Part shown: positions 29,745 to 38,823 of the stretch, in pieces
Numbering within the stretch: position 1 is the first letter of the stretch
How the letters are laid out: every line of letters begins with the position of its first letter
NCBI GenBank assembly: GCA_937902425.1
Contig: CALFNB010000366.1
Location: 1 to 44,592 of the forward strand
DNA: 44,592 bases
Source of the DNA: an uncultured Acetobacteraceae bacterium
GTDB taxonomy: Bacteria; Pseudomonadota; Alphaproteobacteria; Acetobacterales; Acetobacteraceae
Reading direction: 5' to 3'
Program-made: the position numbers and the translations under genes
The notes under the pieces: generated by a model
What the model saw: only the letters and a program-made list of their open reading frames with translations
Database searches by the model: none
What the model was told of the DNA's origin: nothing

Positions 29745-31295
29745 TCAGGTGTGTGGCGCGTGGTTCGAGGGGCTCAACCGCGCCGGCATGAGACAGGCGA
29801 ACAACAGCGCCAGTAGTGAAAACAGGCCGGCGAGTAGCCAGGCGTTGTGCAGACCGCTGGTTATGACATCTGTGAGGTGCGCGACCTCCGGCGGTGGCAA
29901 CGCTGCTCGGCTAACCGGATTGAGCATGCGGTCCAACGCGCGGCCCGCGCCTGGATCCATCTGAAGTATTGTCGCGTTCAGCACCGCCCCGCAGCCACTG
30001 ACCCCGATGACCTGGCCCAGAAAGCGAAGAAACATGGTTGAGGACGTCGCCGCACCGCGCTGGTGCCATGGAACCGACGCCTGGATGGAAACAATGAACA
30101 CGTTCGTGCAGAAGCCCATTCCAATTCCGACGATAAAGGAGCCGAGGGCAGTGAAGATCGCTCCCGCTGCCGGTGGTGCCAGAATAAGGATCAGGCAGCC
30201 GGCGACGAGTGAGACGCCACCCATGATAGCGCCCAGCCGGTAGGTCGTCCGAGCCACGATGCGGGCGCCGAAGATGCTGGCGGCGGCCCAACTGACCGAC
30301 ATCGCACCCAACACGATGCCGCCGGTGAACGCGCTGAGCCCCATCGCGCCTTGCACATAGGCGGGGAGATACGCCGATATCCCCATCATCATGGCACCTG
30401 AGGCACAGCTGCCGAGGGAACCGACCACGATGACCCGGTTGTGACGCCAAAGCTCGAAGGGTAGCATCGGTTCGCGTGTGGTGCTTTCGTGCAGCGCCAG
30501 CCAAATGCCGGCGCCCGCGCTGATCGTCAAAACCAATCCCAACATGACCGGCGTAAAGCCGCCGCCCTGCACGAGTGCCAGGATCAGGCCGCCGGCGGTC
30601 ACCAGCATGAGCAACGCACCGATCCAGTCGATTGAGCGGCGGCGCGGCTCCGCTGTCTCATGCAGGAACGCGGCGACCATCGCCGCCGCGGTCAGGCCGA
30701 TCGGAACATGGATCCAGAATACGACAGACCACGACACGTGCTGGATCAGAAACACGCCAAGCGAAGGGCCCACGACAGCTGAAACACCAAAGACGGAGGA
30801 GACAAGGCCCTGGACGTGGCCTCGCTCGGTTGGGGTGTAGATATCTCCAAGAATTGTCGCGGCGATCGGTTGCACCGCGCCGGCGCCAAGACCCTCGATC
30901 GCCCGGAAGCAAATCAGCGGGACCATGCCCCAGGCGAAGCCGCACAGTATGGCGCCCGTGATGAACAGTGCGACCCCAGCGAAGAACACTTTCTTGCGGC
31001 CGAACATGTCGGCGAGGCGCCCGTAGATTGGGATGCTGACCGCTTGGGTCAGCAGGAAAATGGTGAACACCCAACTGAACAGGTCAAACCCGCCGAGGTC
31101 GCTGACAATCGTGGGCAACGTCGTCGCGACGATCGTGCTTTCAATCGCCGCCATGAATGTCGCCATGAGGCAGGCCGCGAGAACCAGCGAACGGCCAGGA
31201 ACCCTGGCCTCGTCAGAAGGCAAGACGACGATCGTGTGGCGTTGGACGGCCTCCGCGCGAGGTTCGCGCGCGGCTTCCGTGACGTCATCGGGCAT
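29745..31295 (-). CDS. DHA2-family (EmrB/QacA) multidrug efflux MFS transporter
   Basis: 516 residues with about 14 membrane helices. Motif D1-like MAAIESTIVATTLPTIVSDLG lies in helix 1 and motif A is YGRLADMFGRKKVFFAG after helix 2. The drug:proton antiporter-2 family exports toxic hydrophobic compounds. The frame is open to 31739, but that stretch is not transporter-like and overlaps the opposite monooxygenase gene; the ATG at 31295 with GGAAAC upstream gives a normal N-terminus. It diverges from the flavin monooxygenase operon (155 bases between starts), so it may export the substrate or a toxic intermediate of that pathway. Confidence 0.9.
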   Translation of the reverse strand: MPDDVTEAAREPRAEAVQRHTIVVLPSDEARVPGRSLVLAACLMATFMAAIESTIVATTLPTIVSDLGGFDLFSWVFTIFLLTQAVSIPIYGRLADMFGRKKVFFAGVALFITGAILCGFAWGMVPLICFRAIEGLGAGAVQPIAATILGDIYTPTERGHVQGLVSSVFGVSAVVGPSLGVFLIQHVSWSVVFWIHVPIGLTAAAMVAAFLHETAEPRRRSIDWIGALLMLVTAGGLILALVQGGGFTPVMLGLVLTISAGAGIWLALHESTTREPMLPFELWRHNRVIVVGSLGSCASGAMMMGISAYLPAYVQGAMGLSAFTGGIVLGAMSVSWAAASIFGARIVARTTYRLGAIMGGVSLVAGCLILILAPPAAGAIFTALGSFIVGIGMGFCTNVFIVSIQASVPWHQRGAATSSTMFLRFLGQVIGVSGCGAVLNATILQMDPGAGRALDRMLNPVSRAALPPPEVAHLTDVITSGLHNAWLLAGLFSLLALLFACLMPARLSPSNHAPHT

Positions 31296-31450
31296 GGACG
31301 GTTTCCAGTTTGTGTCTGTTCTGTCATTCCACGCGACGTATGACAACCAAGACGCTGGCCCAGAGGCGTGCTTGACGCTCCAGGGTGGTCCTGCGACCGT
31401 CCGGTCGATCAGCCCCGCGAGGCAGCCACGCCAAGGCAGAAGGAACGGCC

Positions 31451-32686
31451 ATGAAATTCGGCATTTTCTATGAGCACCAGTTGCCGCGACCCTGGAATGC
31501 AAACAGCGAATATGAACTGTTCCAGAACTCGCTCGCGCAGGTCGAACTCGCCGACAAACTTGGTTATGATTATATGTGGGAAGTGGAGCACCACTTTCTT
31601 GAGGAATACTCTCACTCTTCCGCGCCTGAGGTGTTCCTGGCGGCCGCCAGCCAACGCACGAAGCACATCCGACTTGGCCACGGCATCGTGCAAATAACGA
31701 CCAATCAGCCGCATCGTGTCGCGGAACGGGTCTCGACACTGGACCAGATATCTGGCGGCCGGGTTGAACTGGGCCTGGGTGAGGGAGCCGGACCGGCGGA
31801 GTTGCATCCGTTCGGCATTCGCGTGCGCGACAAGCGTGATCGGTGGGAAGAGGCGGTCAGGGCGATCATGCCGATGTTCACCGAGGAAAGTTGGGAGTTT
31901 CACGGCCAATATTACGATTTTCCGGCACGTAATGTGATTCCGAAACCGTTTCAAAAACCGCATCCGCCGCTGTGGGTCGCGTGTTCCAACATCCGAACGA
32001 TTGGGGAGGCGGGGCAGTGGGGCATGGGCGCCCTTGGTTTTAGTTTCGTATCGCCAGACGCCGCGCGGGCCTGGGTACACAAATATTATAATATGCTGCT
32101 GGATCAGCCGAAGCGGCTGAGCAACTATAAAGTCAACCCGAACGTCGCGATCGTGAATGGTTTTATGTGTGCGCCGACGGATGAAGAAGCTCTGGAGAAG
32201 GCCGCGGGTTGGACGTTCTTCATCTTCGCTCTGTCATATTACGGACGGAAAGGCATCGACGCGCCAGGCAAGGGCGACCTGTGGCGCGAGTACCAGGACT
32301 GGCGCAATTCAGATAAGGCGCGGCAAGCACTTCGAAATGGACTGATCGGCTCGCCGGACACCATCCGTAAGCGCTTGCATTTGTTTGAAGAGGCGCATGT
32401 CGATCAGGTGATCCTGCTCAATCAGGCGGGCAAAACGTCGCATCAGGATATTTGTGACAGCCTCGACCTGTTCGCGAAGGAGGTGATGCCAGAATTCCAC
32501 GATCGCCAGCCGGTGCAGGATCAGTGGAAGCAGGACGTGCTGAGCCGTAAGATCGTGTTGCAGGATCTCGATACCGAGAAATACGATCTCTACTCGCACC
32601 AGAACGAGGATATCGTGCGCCTGACGCCAGAGCAATTGCGCCTGCGCATGGCAGAGAAAGAGAAGTTGGCGGCCGCTGGCGAATAG
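31451..32686 (+). CDS. Luciferase-like (LLM class) flavin-dependent monooxygenase
   Basis: 411 residues of the bacterial luciferase-like superfamily, (beta/alpha)8-barrel enzymes using reduced FMN or F420. The start MKFGIFYEHQLPRPW, the block VEHHFLEEYSHSSAPEVFLAA, HIRLGHGIVQITTNQPHRVAERVSTLDQISGGRVELGLGEG (key part GGRVELGLGEG) and PPLWVACSN are typical of the alkanal-monooxygenase-like branch. AGAAGGAA 10 bases before ATG 31451 fixes the start. It is the first gene of a five-gene operon with an NtaA-type monooxygenase, a NIPSNAP protein, another LLM enzyme and an SDR. Substrate unknown; oxidation of a ketone or aromatic by O2 insertion is plausible. Confidence 0.9.
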   Translation: MKFGIFYEHQLPRPWNANSEYELFQNSLAQVELADKLGYDYMWEVEHHFLEEYSHSSAPEVFLAAASQRTKHIRLGHGIVQITTNQPHRVAERVSTLDQISGGRVELGLGEGAGPAELHPFGIRVRDKRDRWEEAVRAIMPMFTEESWEFHGQYYDFPARNVIPKPFQKPHPPLWVACSNIRTIGEAGQWGMGALGFSFVSPDAARAWVHKYYNMLLDQPKRLSNYKVNPNVAIVNGFMCAPTDEEALEKAAGWTFFIFALSYYGRKGIDAPGKGDLWREYQDWRNSDKARQALRNGLIGSPDTIRKRLHLFEEAHVDQVILLNQAGKTSHQDICDSLDLFAKEVMPEFHDRQPVQDQWKQDVLSRKIVLQDLDTEKYDLYSHQNEDIVRLTPEQLRLRMAEKEKLAAAGE

Positions 32687-32705
32687 ACGGCACAGGAGAC
32701 GGTCG

Positions 32706-34043
32706 ATGCGACAAATGGTGATGGTGGGATTTTTGCAGGCGCAGAATTGCACGAATCTCGTCAGTTCATGGCGACATCCAGGATCGCGCACGGACACATG
32801 GAGCCCCGAATATTACGCCGACCTCGGCCGCGTGCTGGAAGAAGGCAAATTCCAGGTGGCCTTCTTCGACGATCGGCTCGCGATGCCGGACCGCTATGGC
32901 AATGATCATAAGCATACGGTTGAGCACGGCATTCGTTGCGTGAAGATGGATCCTATCGTGGTCCTCATGGTCTTGGCCGCCGCGACGAAGCGCCTGGGTC
33001 TGGGGGCGACGCGCACCACCACCTATTACGAGCCATTCGACGTCGCTCGAGCCTTCGCCACCATCGATTTGATGACGCACGGACGAGCCGCCTGGAACGT
33101 CGTGACCTCGATGAACGACGGCGAGGCCCTGAACATGGGTAAGGAACTGCATCCGGAGCACGATGGCCGCTACGATCAGGCCGAGGAATTCATGGAAATC
33201 GTCATGGGACACTGGACGTCCTGGGATGACGACGCGATCGTGCAGGACAAGACAACCGGCTTGTTCGCGCACGGTGACAAAGTGCGCCGCCTCGATTACC
33301 GGGGAAAATATTTCAATTCTCGCGGCCCCTTTACCGTGCCTCGGTCGGAACAAGGTCACCCGGTGGTCATCCAGGCCGGGCAGAGTGCCCGGGGGAAGAG
33401 GTTCGCGGCGAAGTGGGGAGAACTGCTGTTCGTCGGCAGCCCGCCAACGCTGGATATCGGCCGCCAGAACTACAAACAAATCAAGGAATCCGTCGCCGCC
33501 AATGGCCGCGATCCAAACCATGTCATCATCGCACCGTCCGCTTACATCATTTGCGGTGAATCGAAGATGGAAGCCGAAGATAAAATGGCGCTGACGGAAA
33601 AGCTTACGCTGGAAATTGACGCATTGTCGCTATTGTCGGAAGCGATGAATTTCGACTTCGCGTCCAAAGGAATGGACGAACCATTCACGGACGAAGAGCT
33701 GGACAATATCTCTGGCACGCAGTCGATGCGCGACCGGGTGGTGGCGGCATCCGGCATTAAGAACCCGACGCCGCACGATTTTATCAAATTCAGCCGCCGT
33801 GCTCGCCCCAACAAACCTTTCATCGGCGGACCGAAGGAGATCGCGGACGGGCTGGAGGAATGGTTCTCCACTGGTGTTTGCGACGGGTTCGTGGTGGCCG
33901 CGACGCATTCCCCGGGCACCTATATCGAGTTCGTGAAATACGTCGTGCCGGAGCTGCAACGGCGCGGGCTTTACCATAAGGACTACAGAGGCGCCACGCT
34001 GCGCGAAAACCTTGGCCTGCCCACTCCGCGGGTTGGCGTTTGA
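32706..34043 (+). CDS. NtaA/SnaA/DszA-type FMN-dependent monooxygenase
   Basis: 445 residues, the usual length of the NtaA/DszA branch. It includes the characteristic start region PEYYADLGRVLEEGKFQVAFFDDRLAMPD, GRAAWNVVTSMNDGEALNMG, HPVVIQAGQSARGKRFAAKWGELLF and the GPKEIADGLEEWF of the C-terminal part. Relatives desulfurise dibenzothiophene sulfone, open nitrilotriacetate or oxidise pristinamycin precursors, using FMNH2 supplied by a separate flavin reductase. No reductase gene is in this operon. AGGAGA precedes the ATG at 32706. The conserved operon position suggests it acts with the neighbouring LLM enzymes on one compound. Confidence 0.92.
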   Translation: MRQMVMVGFLQAQNCTNLVSSWRHPGSRTDTWSPEYYADLGRVLEEGKFQVAFFDDRLAMPDRYGNDHKHTVEHGIRCVKMDPIVVLMVLAAATKRLGLGATRTTTYYEPFDVARAFATIDLMTHGRAAWNVVTSMNDGEALNMGKELHPEHDGRYDQAEEFMEIVMGHWTSWDDDAIVQDKTTGLFAHGDKVRRLDYRGKYFNSRGPFTVPRSEQGHPVVIQAGQSARGKRFAAKWGELLFVGSPPTLDIGRQNYKQIKESVAANGRDPNHVIIAPSAYIICGESKMEAEDKMALTEKLTLEIDALSLLSEAMNFDFASKGMDEPFTDEELDNISGTQSMRDRVVAASGIKNPTPHDFIKFSRRARPNKPFIGGPKEIADGLEEWFSTGVCDGFVVAATHSPGTYIEFVKYVVPELQRRGLYHKDYRGATLRENLGLPTPRVGV

Positions 34044-34058
34044 AAGGAGGGAGAAACC

Positions 34059-34694
34059 ATGATCTTCGAAATGCGAACCTACACGTTCCACCAGGGTAAA
34101 CTACCCGCTTATCTTGACCTCGCCCGTAACGTTGGGCGTCCGGTCCGGGGGCAAAACTACGGCACTAATCATGGCTATTGGACGTCGGAGTTCGGCTCGC
34201 TGAACCAGATCTGGCATCTATGGAGCTATACGAGCCTCGACGAGCGCAAGCGTTTGCAGGGCGAATTGGCCAAGAACGAACGTTGGACGAAGGAATACGT
34301 GGCCATTGTGCGGCCGTTGATCGCGCGCCAGGACATTCGATTCCTGAACCCGGTGAACGGGGTCAATCCGCCGGCGAAGGAAGGTGGTTTCTACGAACTC
34401 CGCATGTATCGCACGAACCCTGGACGTGCCGCCGGTTGGGCTGCCGCTTTCCGCGATATCATGCCGGTGCGAGAGAAATATTCTCGCAACATCGGGATCT
34501 GGACCGGCGAGGCGCCGCAGCCGAACGAAGTCTGGCACATGTGGAACTATCAGGATACGAAAGAACGGGCCGCGGCACGGACGGCCTTATTCAAGGACCC
34601 GGAGTGGCTCGCCTTCCTGGCAAAGAACACCGGCGCGGTTGTCGAGATGAACAACATGATGCTGATGCCAACCGATTACTCAGGCCTGAAGTAG
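34059..34694 (+). CDS. Double NIPSNAP-domain protein
   Basis: 211 residues made of two NIPSNAP-type ferredoxin-like halves: MIFEMRTYTFHQGKLPAYLDLA...NQIWHLWSYTSLDERK and GGFYELRMYRTNPGRAAGWAAAF...NEVWHMWNYQDTKERAAAR. Each half has the ELRxY start and the WHLW/WHMWxY signature. The family is of unknown molecular function and often lies next to monooxygenases or dioxygenases in bacteria. AGGAGG at 34045-34050 precedes the ATG. It may act as a small-molecule-binding or isomerase-like partner in the pathway; that is inference. Confidence 0.88.
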   Translation: MIFEMRTYTFHQGKLPAYLDLARNVGRPVRGQNYGTNHGYWTSEFGSLNQIWHLWSYTSLDERKRLQGELAKNERWTKEYVAIVRPLIARQDIRFLNPVNGVNPPAKEGGFYELRMYRTNPGRAAGWAAAFRDIMPVREKYSRNIGIWTGEAPQPNEVWHMWNYQDTKERAAARTALFKDPEWLAFLAKNTGAVVEMNNMMLMPTDYSGLK

Positions 34695-34701
34695 GCATGC
34701 C

Positions 34702-35739
34702 ATGAAACTCGGCCTGTCAATCGGCTATTCCAAAGCGCACCTCGATGTCCCGGTGAACCTGGTGCAACGGGCCGAGGAACTTGGTTACGATTCGGTCTGG
34801 AGCGCGGAGGCGTATGGCTCCGATGCCGTGACACCTCTGGCATATCTGGCGGCATTGACGAAACGGATCCGCCTCGGCACCGGGATCATGCAGCTTGCCG
34901 CCCGCACACCGGCGAACGCGGCCATGTGTGCCGGCACGGTCGACGCACTTGCTGGCGGCGGCCGCTTCATCGCCGGTCTTGGGGTTTCCGGGCCCCAAAT
35001 TGTTGAGGGATGGTACGGTGAGCCCTGGGGAAAGCCGTACTATCGGATCCGCGATTATGTCGCGATCATGCGCAAGATTTTCGCCCGCGAGGAACCGGTC
35101 ACCCATGACGGGCGGGAGATCAGCCTGCCCTATAAGGGCGAAGGTGCAATGGGCGTGGGCAAGCCTCTGAAGTCGATCCTGCACATGAACCCGCACATAC
35201 CGATTTATTTGGCTACCGGTAACGAAGCGACCGTGAAGCTGACCGCCGAGATCGCCGACGGCTGGGTGCCGATGGGGTTTTTCCCGGGCTCACTGGAGTT
35301 CTATCGCCCTTGGCTGGAGGAAGGATTCCGCCGTGCGGGCAACGGCAAAGGTTTGAAGGATCTGGAAATCCAGGCTTCTGTGCATGTCGAGGTCAATGAT
35401 GACGTCAAGGGTGCACTGGCCAAACTCAAGCCCGAGGTCGCGCTGTACGTTGGCGGTATGGGCCATCGCGATAAGAACTTTCATAAGGATATCATGGTTC
35501 GTTACGGCTTTGCTGATGCCGCGAACCGAATCCAGGAACTCTATCTCGCGCACCGCAAGGAGGAGGCGACCGCGGCCGTACCTGACGAATGGGTGGATTT
35601 GAAATCACTGGTTGGCCCGCCCGCCCGGATCAAGGAGCGCTTTCGCGCCTGGGAGGACAGCGGAGCCAGCGGTGTGACTGTGCGCTCTCGCCAGCCCGAG
35701 GCGATCGAAGTCATGGCCGAAGCCGCGCGCCTGAACTGA
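34702..35739 (+). CDS. LLM class F420/FMN-dependent oxidoreductase
   Basis: 345 residues of the luciferase-like superfamily, of the type usually called F420-dependent in annotation pipelines. Signatures are LGYDSVWSAEAYGSDAVTPLAYLAALTKRIRLGTGIMQLAARTPANAAM (key part RIRLGTGIMQLAARTPA), GRFIAGLGVSGPQIVEGW and HIPIYLATGNEATVKLTAEIADGWVP. It is distinct in sequence from the two monooxygenases upstream. Whether F420 or FMN is the cofactor cannot be told from the sequence. The start is close to the NIPSNAP stop (eight bases) and no strong Shine-Dalgarno is seen, suggesting coupling. Confidence 0.9.
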   Translation: MKLGLSIGYSKAHLDVPVNLVQRAEELGYDSVWSAEAYGSDAVTPLAYLAALTKRIRLGTGIMQLAARTPANAAMCAGTVDALAGGGRFIAGLGVSGPQIVEGWYGEPWGKPYYRIRDYVAIMRKIFAREEPVTHDGREISLPYKGEGAMGVGKPLKSILHMNPHIPIYLATGNEATVKLTAEIADGWVPMGFFPGSLEFYRPWLEEGFRRAGNGKGLKDLEIQASVHVEVNDDVKGALAKLKPEVALYVGGMGHRDKNFHKDIMVRYGFADAANRIQELYLAHRKEEATAAVPDEWVDLKSLVGPPARIKERFRAWEDSGASGVTVRSRQPEAIEVMAEAARLN

Positions 35740-35754
35740 AAAAGGAGAGAAACG

Positions 35755-36519
35755 ATGCGATACAAAGACAAAGTCGCGCTGATCACCGCGGCGGCAAGCG
35801 GGATCGGCCGCGCCACCTGCGACATTATCGCACGGGAAGGCGGTATCGTCGTCTTGGTCGATAATAACCAGGGACGGCTGGATGCAGCTGTTGACGCTAT
35901 CAACAAAACTGGCGGTAGCGCGCACGGGAGGCTGTGTGATGCTCTCGATCCGTCACAGGTCGACGCCGTCGTGGCCAGTGTGACCAAGGAGTTTGGTCGG
36001 ATTGACATCCTGGTCAATGCGGTTGGCGGCAGCACGATCATTCCACGGCCGGCGGCGAAGGTTGACGAGTTGTCGCTGGATGAATGGCATCGGTTGATCA
36101 GTTTCAATCTCGATGGAACGTTCCTGTTCCTTCATGCGGTCGTACCGGTGATGAAGGCCCAAAAAAGCGGCAAGATCGTCAATCTCGCGTCGATTGCCGG
36201 GCGGGGCCTGAGTGCATCATCCTCGGTTGCCTACTGCGCGGCCAAGGGCGGGATAATCGCGCTGACTCGTAAATTGTCCATCGAACTGGGTGAGTTCAAC
36301 ATCAACGTGAACGCGATCGCGCCCAGCCTGACCTTGACCGAGCGCATTCGCCCTCACTGGAACCAACGTTCGCCCGAGGCGCAATCCGCCGAGATCGAGC
36401 GAACACCTTTGAAGCGCGTTGCTGAGGCAACCGACCAGGCAAAAGTCATTTGCTTCCTGGCTTCAGGCGATGCCGATTTTGTTACCGGTCTGACGATCGA
36501 CGTAACCGGCGGGCTGTGA
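35755..36519 (+). CDS. Short-chain dehydrogenase/reductase
   Basis: 254 residues. The cofactor loop reads TAAASGIG (11-18), with alanine in place of the first glycine of TGxxxGIG; the rest of the site is normal. D36 at the end of the second strand favours NAD over NADP. Catalytic residues S146, Y160 and K164 (in YCAAK) are present. AAGGAGAG precedes the ATG at 35755, directly downstream of the LLM gene. It is the last gene of the operon and would oxidise an alcohol produced by, or upstream of, the monooxygenases. Confidence 0.9.
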   Translation: MRYKDKVALITAAASGIGRATCDIIAREGGIVVLVDNNQGRLDAAVDAINKTGGSAHGRLCDALDPSQVDAVVASVTKEFGRIDILVNAVGGSTIIPRPAAKVDELSLDEWHRLISFNLDGTFLFLHAVVPVMKAQKSGKIVNLASIAGRGLSASSSVAYCAAKGGIIALTRKLSIELGEFNINVNAIAPSLTLTERIRPHWNQRSPEAQSAEIERTPLKRVAEATDQAKVICFLASGDADFVTGLTIDVTGGL

Positions 36520-36590
36520 GCGCGCGTTAACCGTTTCATTATCTTTCGGCGATAAGGCAGATCACGAACCCAAAGGGCGTGAGCGTTCCA

Positions 36591-36929
36591 ATGCTGCCAC
36601 CGATCGATGATGTCAAAAACTGGATGAACATGTTCCGCTGGATCGTGAAGATGATCCGCGATGAATACGAGGTAGATGAGTCGATCCTGACGCGTTCCGC
36701 CGCGTTGGAGACGGATTGCGGCCTGATGATCGAACAGCTCGAGGCCATACTCGGCGTCGTCGGCGAGAGCTTCAGTCTCACTTTTCCACCAGACACACTG
36801 AATGAGGTGTTGAGACTGGAGGAGCTTTGCATGCTCGCCAGCTGGATGAAGGGTCTTTACAAGCGCCCGTCGTTCATTTCCGACGAGTTTGAAGCCGCTT
36901 GCAGGGGCATGAACCCGGGCTGTTCGTAG
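36591..36929 (+). CDS. Small protein of unknown function, weakly acyl-carrier-protein-like
   Basis: 112 residues from ATG 36591, or 116 from a GTG at 36579, which is too close to the AAAGGG at 36572-36577. I do not recognise a family with certainty. It is acidic and mostly helical (ETDCGLMIEQLEAILGVVGE), and the spacing of its helices recalls small acyl-carrier-like proteins (DUF1493-type), but the phosphopantetheine serine of a DSL motif is absent: DCGL stands in its place. It follows the SDR operon by about 70 bases and may be co-transcribed. Confidence 0.6.
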   Translation: MLPPIDDVKNWMNMFRWIVKMIRDEYEVDESILTRSAALETDCGLMIEQLEAILGVVGESFSLTFPPDTLNEVLRLEELCMLASWMKGLYKRPSFISDEFEAACRGMNPGCS

Positions 36930-36944
36930 GACACGCCTCGAACG

Positions 36945-37089
36945 CCCGCTTGCCCGTCAGTCGTCGGCCCACAAGCCATGATGGCTTCAGGCATGGCCGG
37001 TAAAAGGACCCCTCTGCGATGGCTCGGTGGTTGGCCAGAGCCACCGCACGTTGGATACGGGCGTCGCACCCGCTTGCCCGTTAGTCGTC
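36945..37089. repeat. Pair of 21-bp direct repeats flanking a short gap
   Basis: CCCGCTTGCCCGTCAGTCGTC at 36945-36965 recurs as CCCGCTTGCCCGTTAGTCGTC (one mismatch) at 37069-37089, where it overlaps the end of surE. The 103 bases between hold no gene but contain a 15-bp palindrome (AAGCCAT-G-ATGGCTT, 36973-36987). The pair may mark an old duplication or the trace of a deleted element. Confidence 0.7.
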
Positions 37090-37861
37090 AACCCTCGAAT
37101 CTGGGCAGCTTCAGCGCGAGTTCGGCGAATGCATCCTCGTCGGTGCGGTCGTAGCGTAATGGTGTAACCACGATCCGCCCAGATCGCATCGCGGTGTAGT
37201 CGGTTCCCGGGCTTTGCTGGCGGTCACTTCGATGGAAATTAAGCCAGTGGTAGGCCAGTCCGCGGGGATCGATCCTGGTATCGACATGCATGCCGCTGAT
37301 CACGCCCTCGCCCTGCTTCGCGAGCGCGATCGGTCCCGCTTCGTCGGCCGGGATGGGCGGAAAGTTGACGTTCAGGCAGGCGCCCTTCGCCCAACCGATA
37401 TCGACCAGTTGTTGTATTGTTCGCGCCCCGAGGGTGCGTGCGGTATCCCAGGGCACGTTCTGGCGATCGGTGAAGGCCTGGCTCAGTGCGATCGCCGGCA
37501 CACCCAGCATCATCGCGGTCATCGCGCCGCCGACGGTGCCGGAAAACACGGTCTCGATGCCAAGGTTCACACCACGGTTCACGCCGGACAACATGAGTTG
37601 CGGTGGCGCGTCCTTCATCAGGTGGCAGATGCCCATCGCCGCGCAGTCCCCCGGCGTGCCGGTGACACCAAAACGGTGATGGCCCCGCTCAGAGACACGG
37701 ATCGCGTGATGAAGGCTGATCGCGTGGGACTGGCCACTCTGATCGTGCTCGGGTGCCACAACCCAAACTTCCGTCGCCAACTGGGCCGCGATTTCCTCAA
37801 GCACCGCCATGCCCGGGGCGTCAATGCCGTCGTCGTTGGTCAGGATCACGCGATCAAGCAC
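37088..37861 (-). CDS. surE: 5'/3'-nucleotidase SurE
   Basis: 257 residues from a GTG start with GGAGAC upstream. The metal-binding N9-D10-D11 in ILTNDDGIDAPG, the loop VVAPEHDQSGQSHAISL, TPGDCA, and LSGVNRGVNLG with SGTVGGAMTAMMLGVPAIALS are diagnostic. SurE dephosphorylates nucleoside 5'- and 3'-monophosphates and is linked to stationary-phase survival in other bacteria. It is usually next to pcm or a lipoprotein gene (nlpD); here it stands between the unknown small gene and an amidohydrolase. Confidence 0.95.
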   Translation of the reverse strand: MLDRVILTNDDGIDAPGMAVLEEIAAQLATEVWVVAPEHDQSGQSHAISLHHAIRVSERGHHRFGVTGTPGDCAAMGICHLMKDAPPQLMLSGVNRGVNLGIETVFSGTVGGAMTAMMLGVPAIALSQAFTDRQNVPWDTARTLGARTIQQLVDIGWAKGACLNVNFPPIPADEAGPIALAKQGEGVISGMHVDTRIDPRGLAYHWLNFHRSDRQQSPGTDYTAMRSGRIVVTPLRYDRTDEDAFAELALKLPRFEG

Positions 37862-37986
37862 GGGGCGGTCTCCAACATCGTGAGAGCAACCCTGTTTGCC
37901 CGGTGCCAGCAGCCGCGTCCAGGGCCGAGTGGAGGTTGCGCCGATCGTGGCATCGGCTCAGCATCGGGTCCAACGAAGGGGAGTGT

Positions 37987-38808
37987 ATGGCGATGCTGAT
38001 CATCGACGCGCAGGTGCATATCTGGGGTAGTGGGAAACCCAGCGCCCATCACCGACAGACCTCCGTTTACACCGCCGAGGAACTGATCAAGGAGATGGAT
38101 GAGGCGGGCGTGAATGGGGTTGTTCTGCATCCGCCGAGCTGGGACCCCGGCTCCAACGAGATGGCGATCGAGGCCGCCAAAAAATACCCCGACAAGTTTT
38201 GCAGCCTCGGCTGGTTTCCCCTCGACGACCCATCTCAGCGCAAGCGAATCGAGACCTGGAAGCAGCAGCCCGGGATGCTGGGGCTACGCTGGTCCCTGAC
38301 CCGGCAGGGACAAGAAACCTGGCATGAGGACGGTACAATGGACTGGCTGTGGCCGGCCGCGGAGAAAGCAGGCACGCCCATCGCGACAATGGCATGGCGG
38401 TTCCTGCCGTTGTTCGGCCAGATCGCCGAACGGCACCCGAATCTGAAACTCATCATCGATCATCTGGGCGTGATTCGGTCGGCGAAGGACGATGCGGCCT
38501 TCGCGAATTTGGCGCCGTTGGTGGCACTGGCAAAGCATCCGAACATCGCGGTCAAGGCGACGGGCGCACCGAGTCATTCCTCAGCGCCCTATCCATTCAG
38601 GAGCATCCATGACGGTCTGCATCGGATCTACGATGCATTCGGGCCGAACCGGTTCTTCTGGGGAACGGACATCACGCGAATGCCCTGTAGCTATCGCGAA
38701 TGCGTGACGATGTTCACCGAGGAATTGCCATGGCTGAAAGGCCGCGACCTGGAGTTGGTCATGGGCCAGGGAGTGATCGATTGGTTGGGGTGGAAGCGCT
38801 CGGCTTAG
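37987..38808 (+). CDS. Amidohydrolase family 2 (metal-dependent hydrolase)
   Basis: 273 residues. It starts IIDAQVHIWGSGKP, the family's metal-binding first strand, then has GVNGVVLHPPSWDPGSNEMAIEAA, LIIDHLGVIRS and FWGTDITRMPCSYRECV with the late aspartate. Amidohydro_2 enzymes include lactonases and decarboxylases of aromatic degradation such as 2-pyrone-4,6-dicarboxylate hydrolase. GGGGAG precedes the ATG. The gene converges on the LLM pseudogene: the pseudogene's frame lacks a stop and runs antisense through its last 228 bases. Confidence 0.88.
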   Translation: MAMLIIDAQVHIWGSGKPSAHHRQTSVYTAEELIKEMDEAGVNGVVLHPPSWDPGSNEMAIEAAKKYPDKFCSLGWFPLDDPSQRKRIETWKQQPGMLGLRWSLTRQGQETWHEDGTMDWLWPAAEKAGTPIATMAWRFLPLFGQIAERHPNLKLIIDHLGVIRSAKDDAAFANLAPLVALAKHPNIAVKATGAPSHSSAPYPFRSIHDGLHRIYDAFGPNRFFWGTDITRMPCSYRECVTMFTEELPWLKGRDLELVMGQGVIDWLGWKRSA

Positions 38809-38823
38809 GGACTCTTGGCCTCG

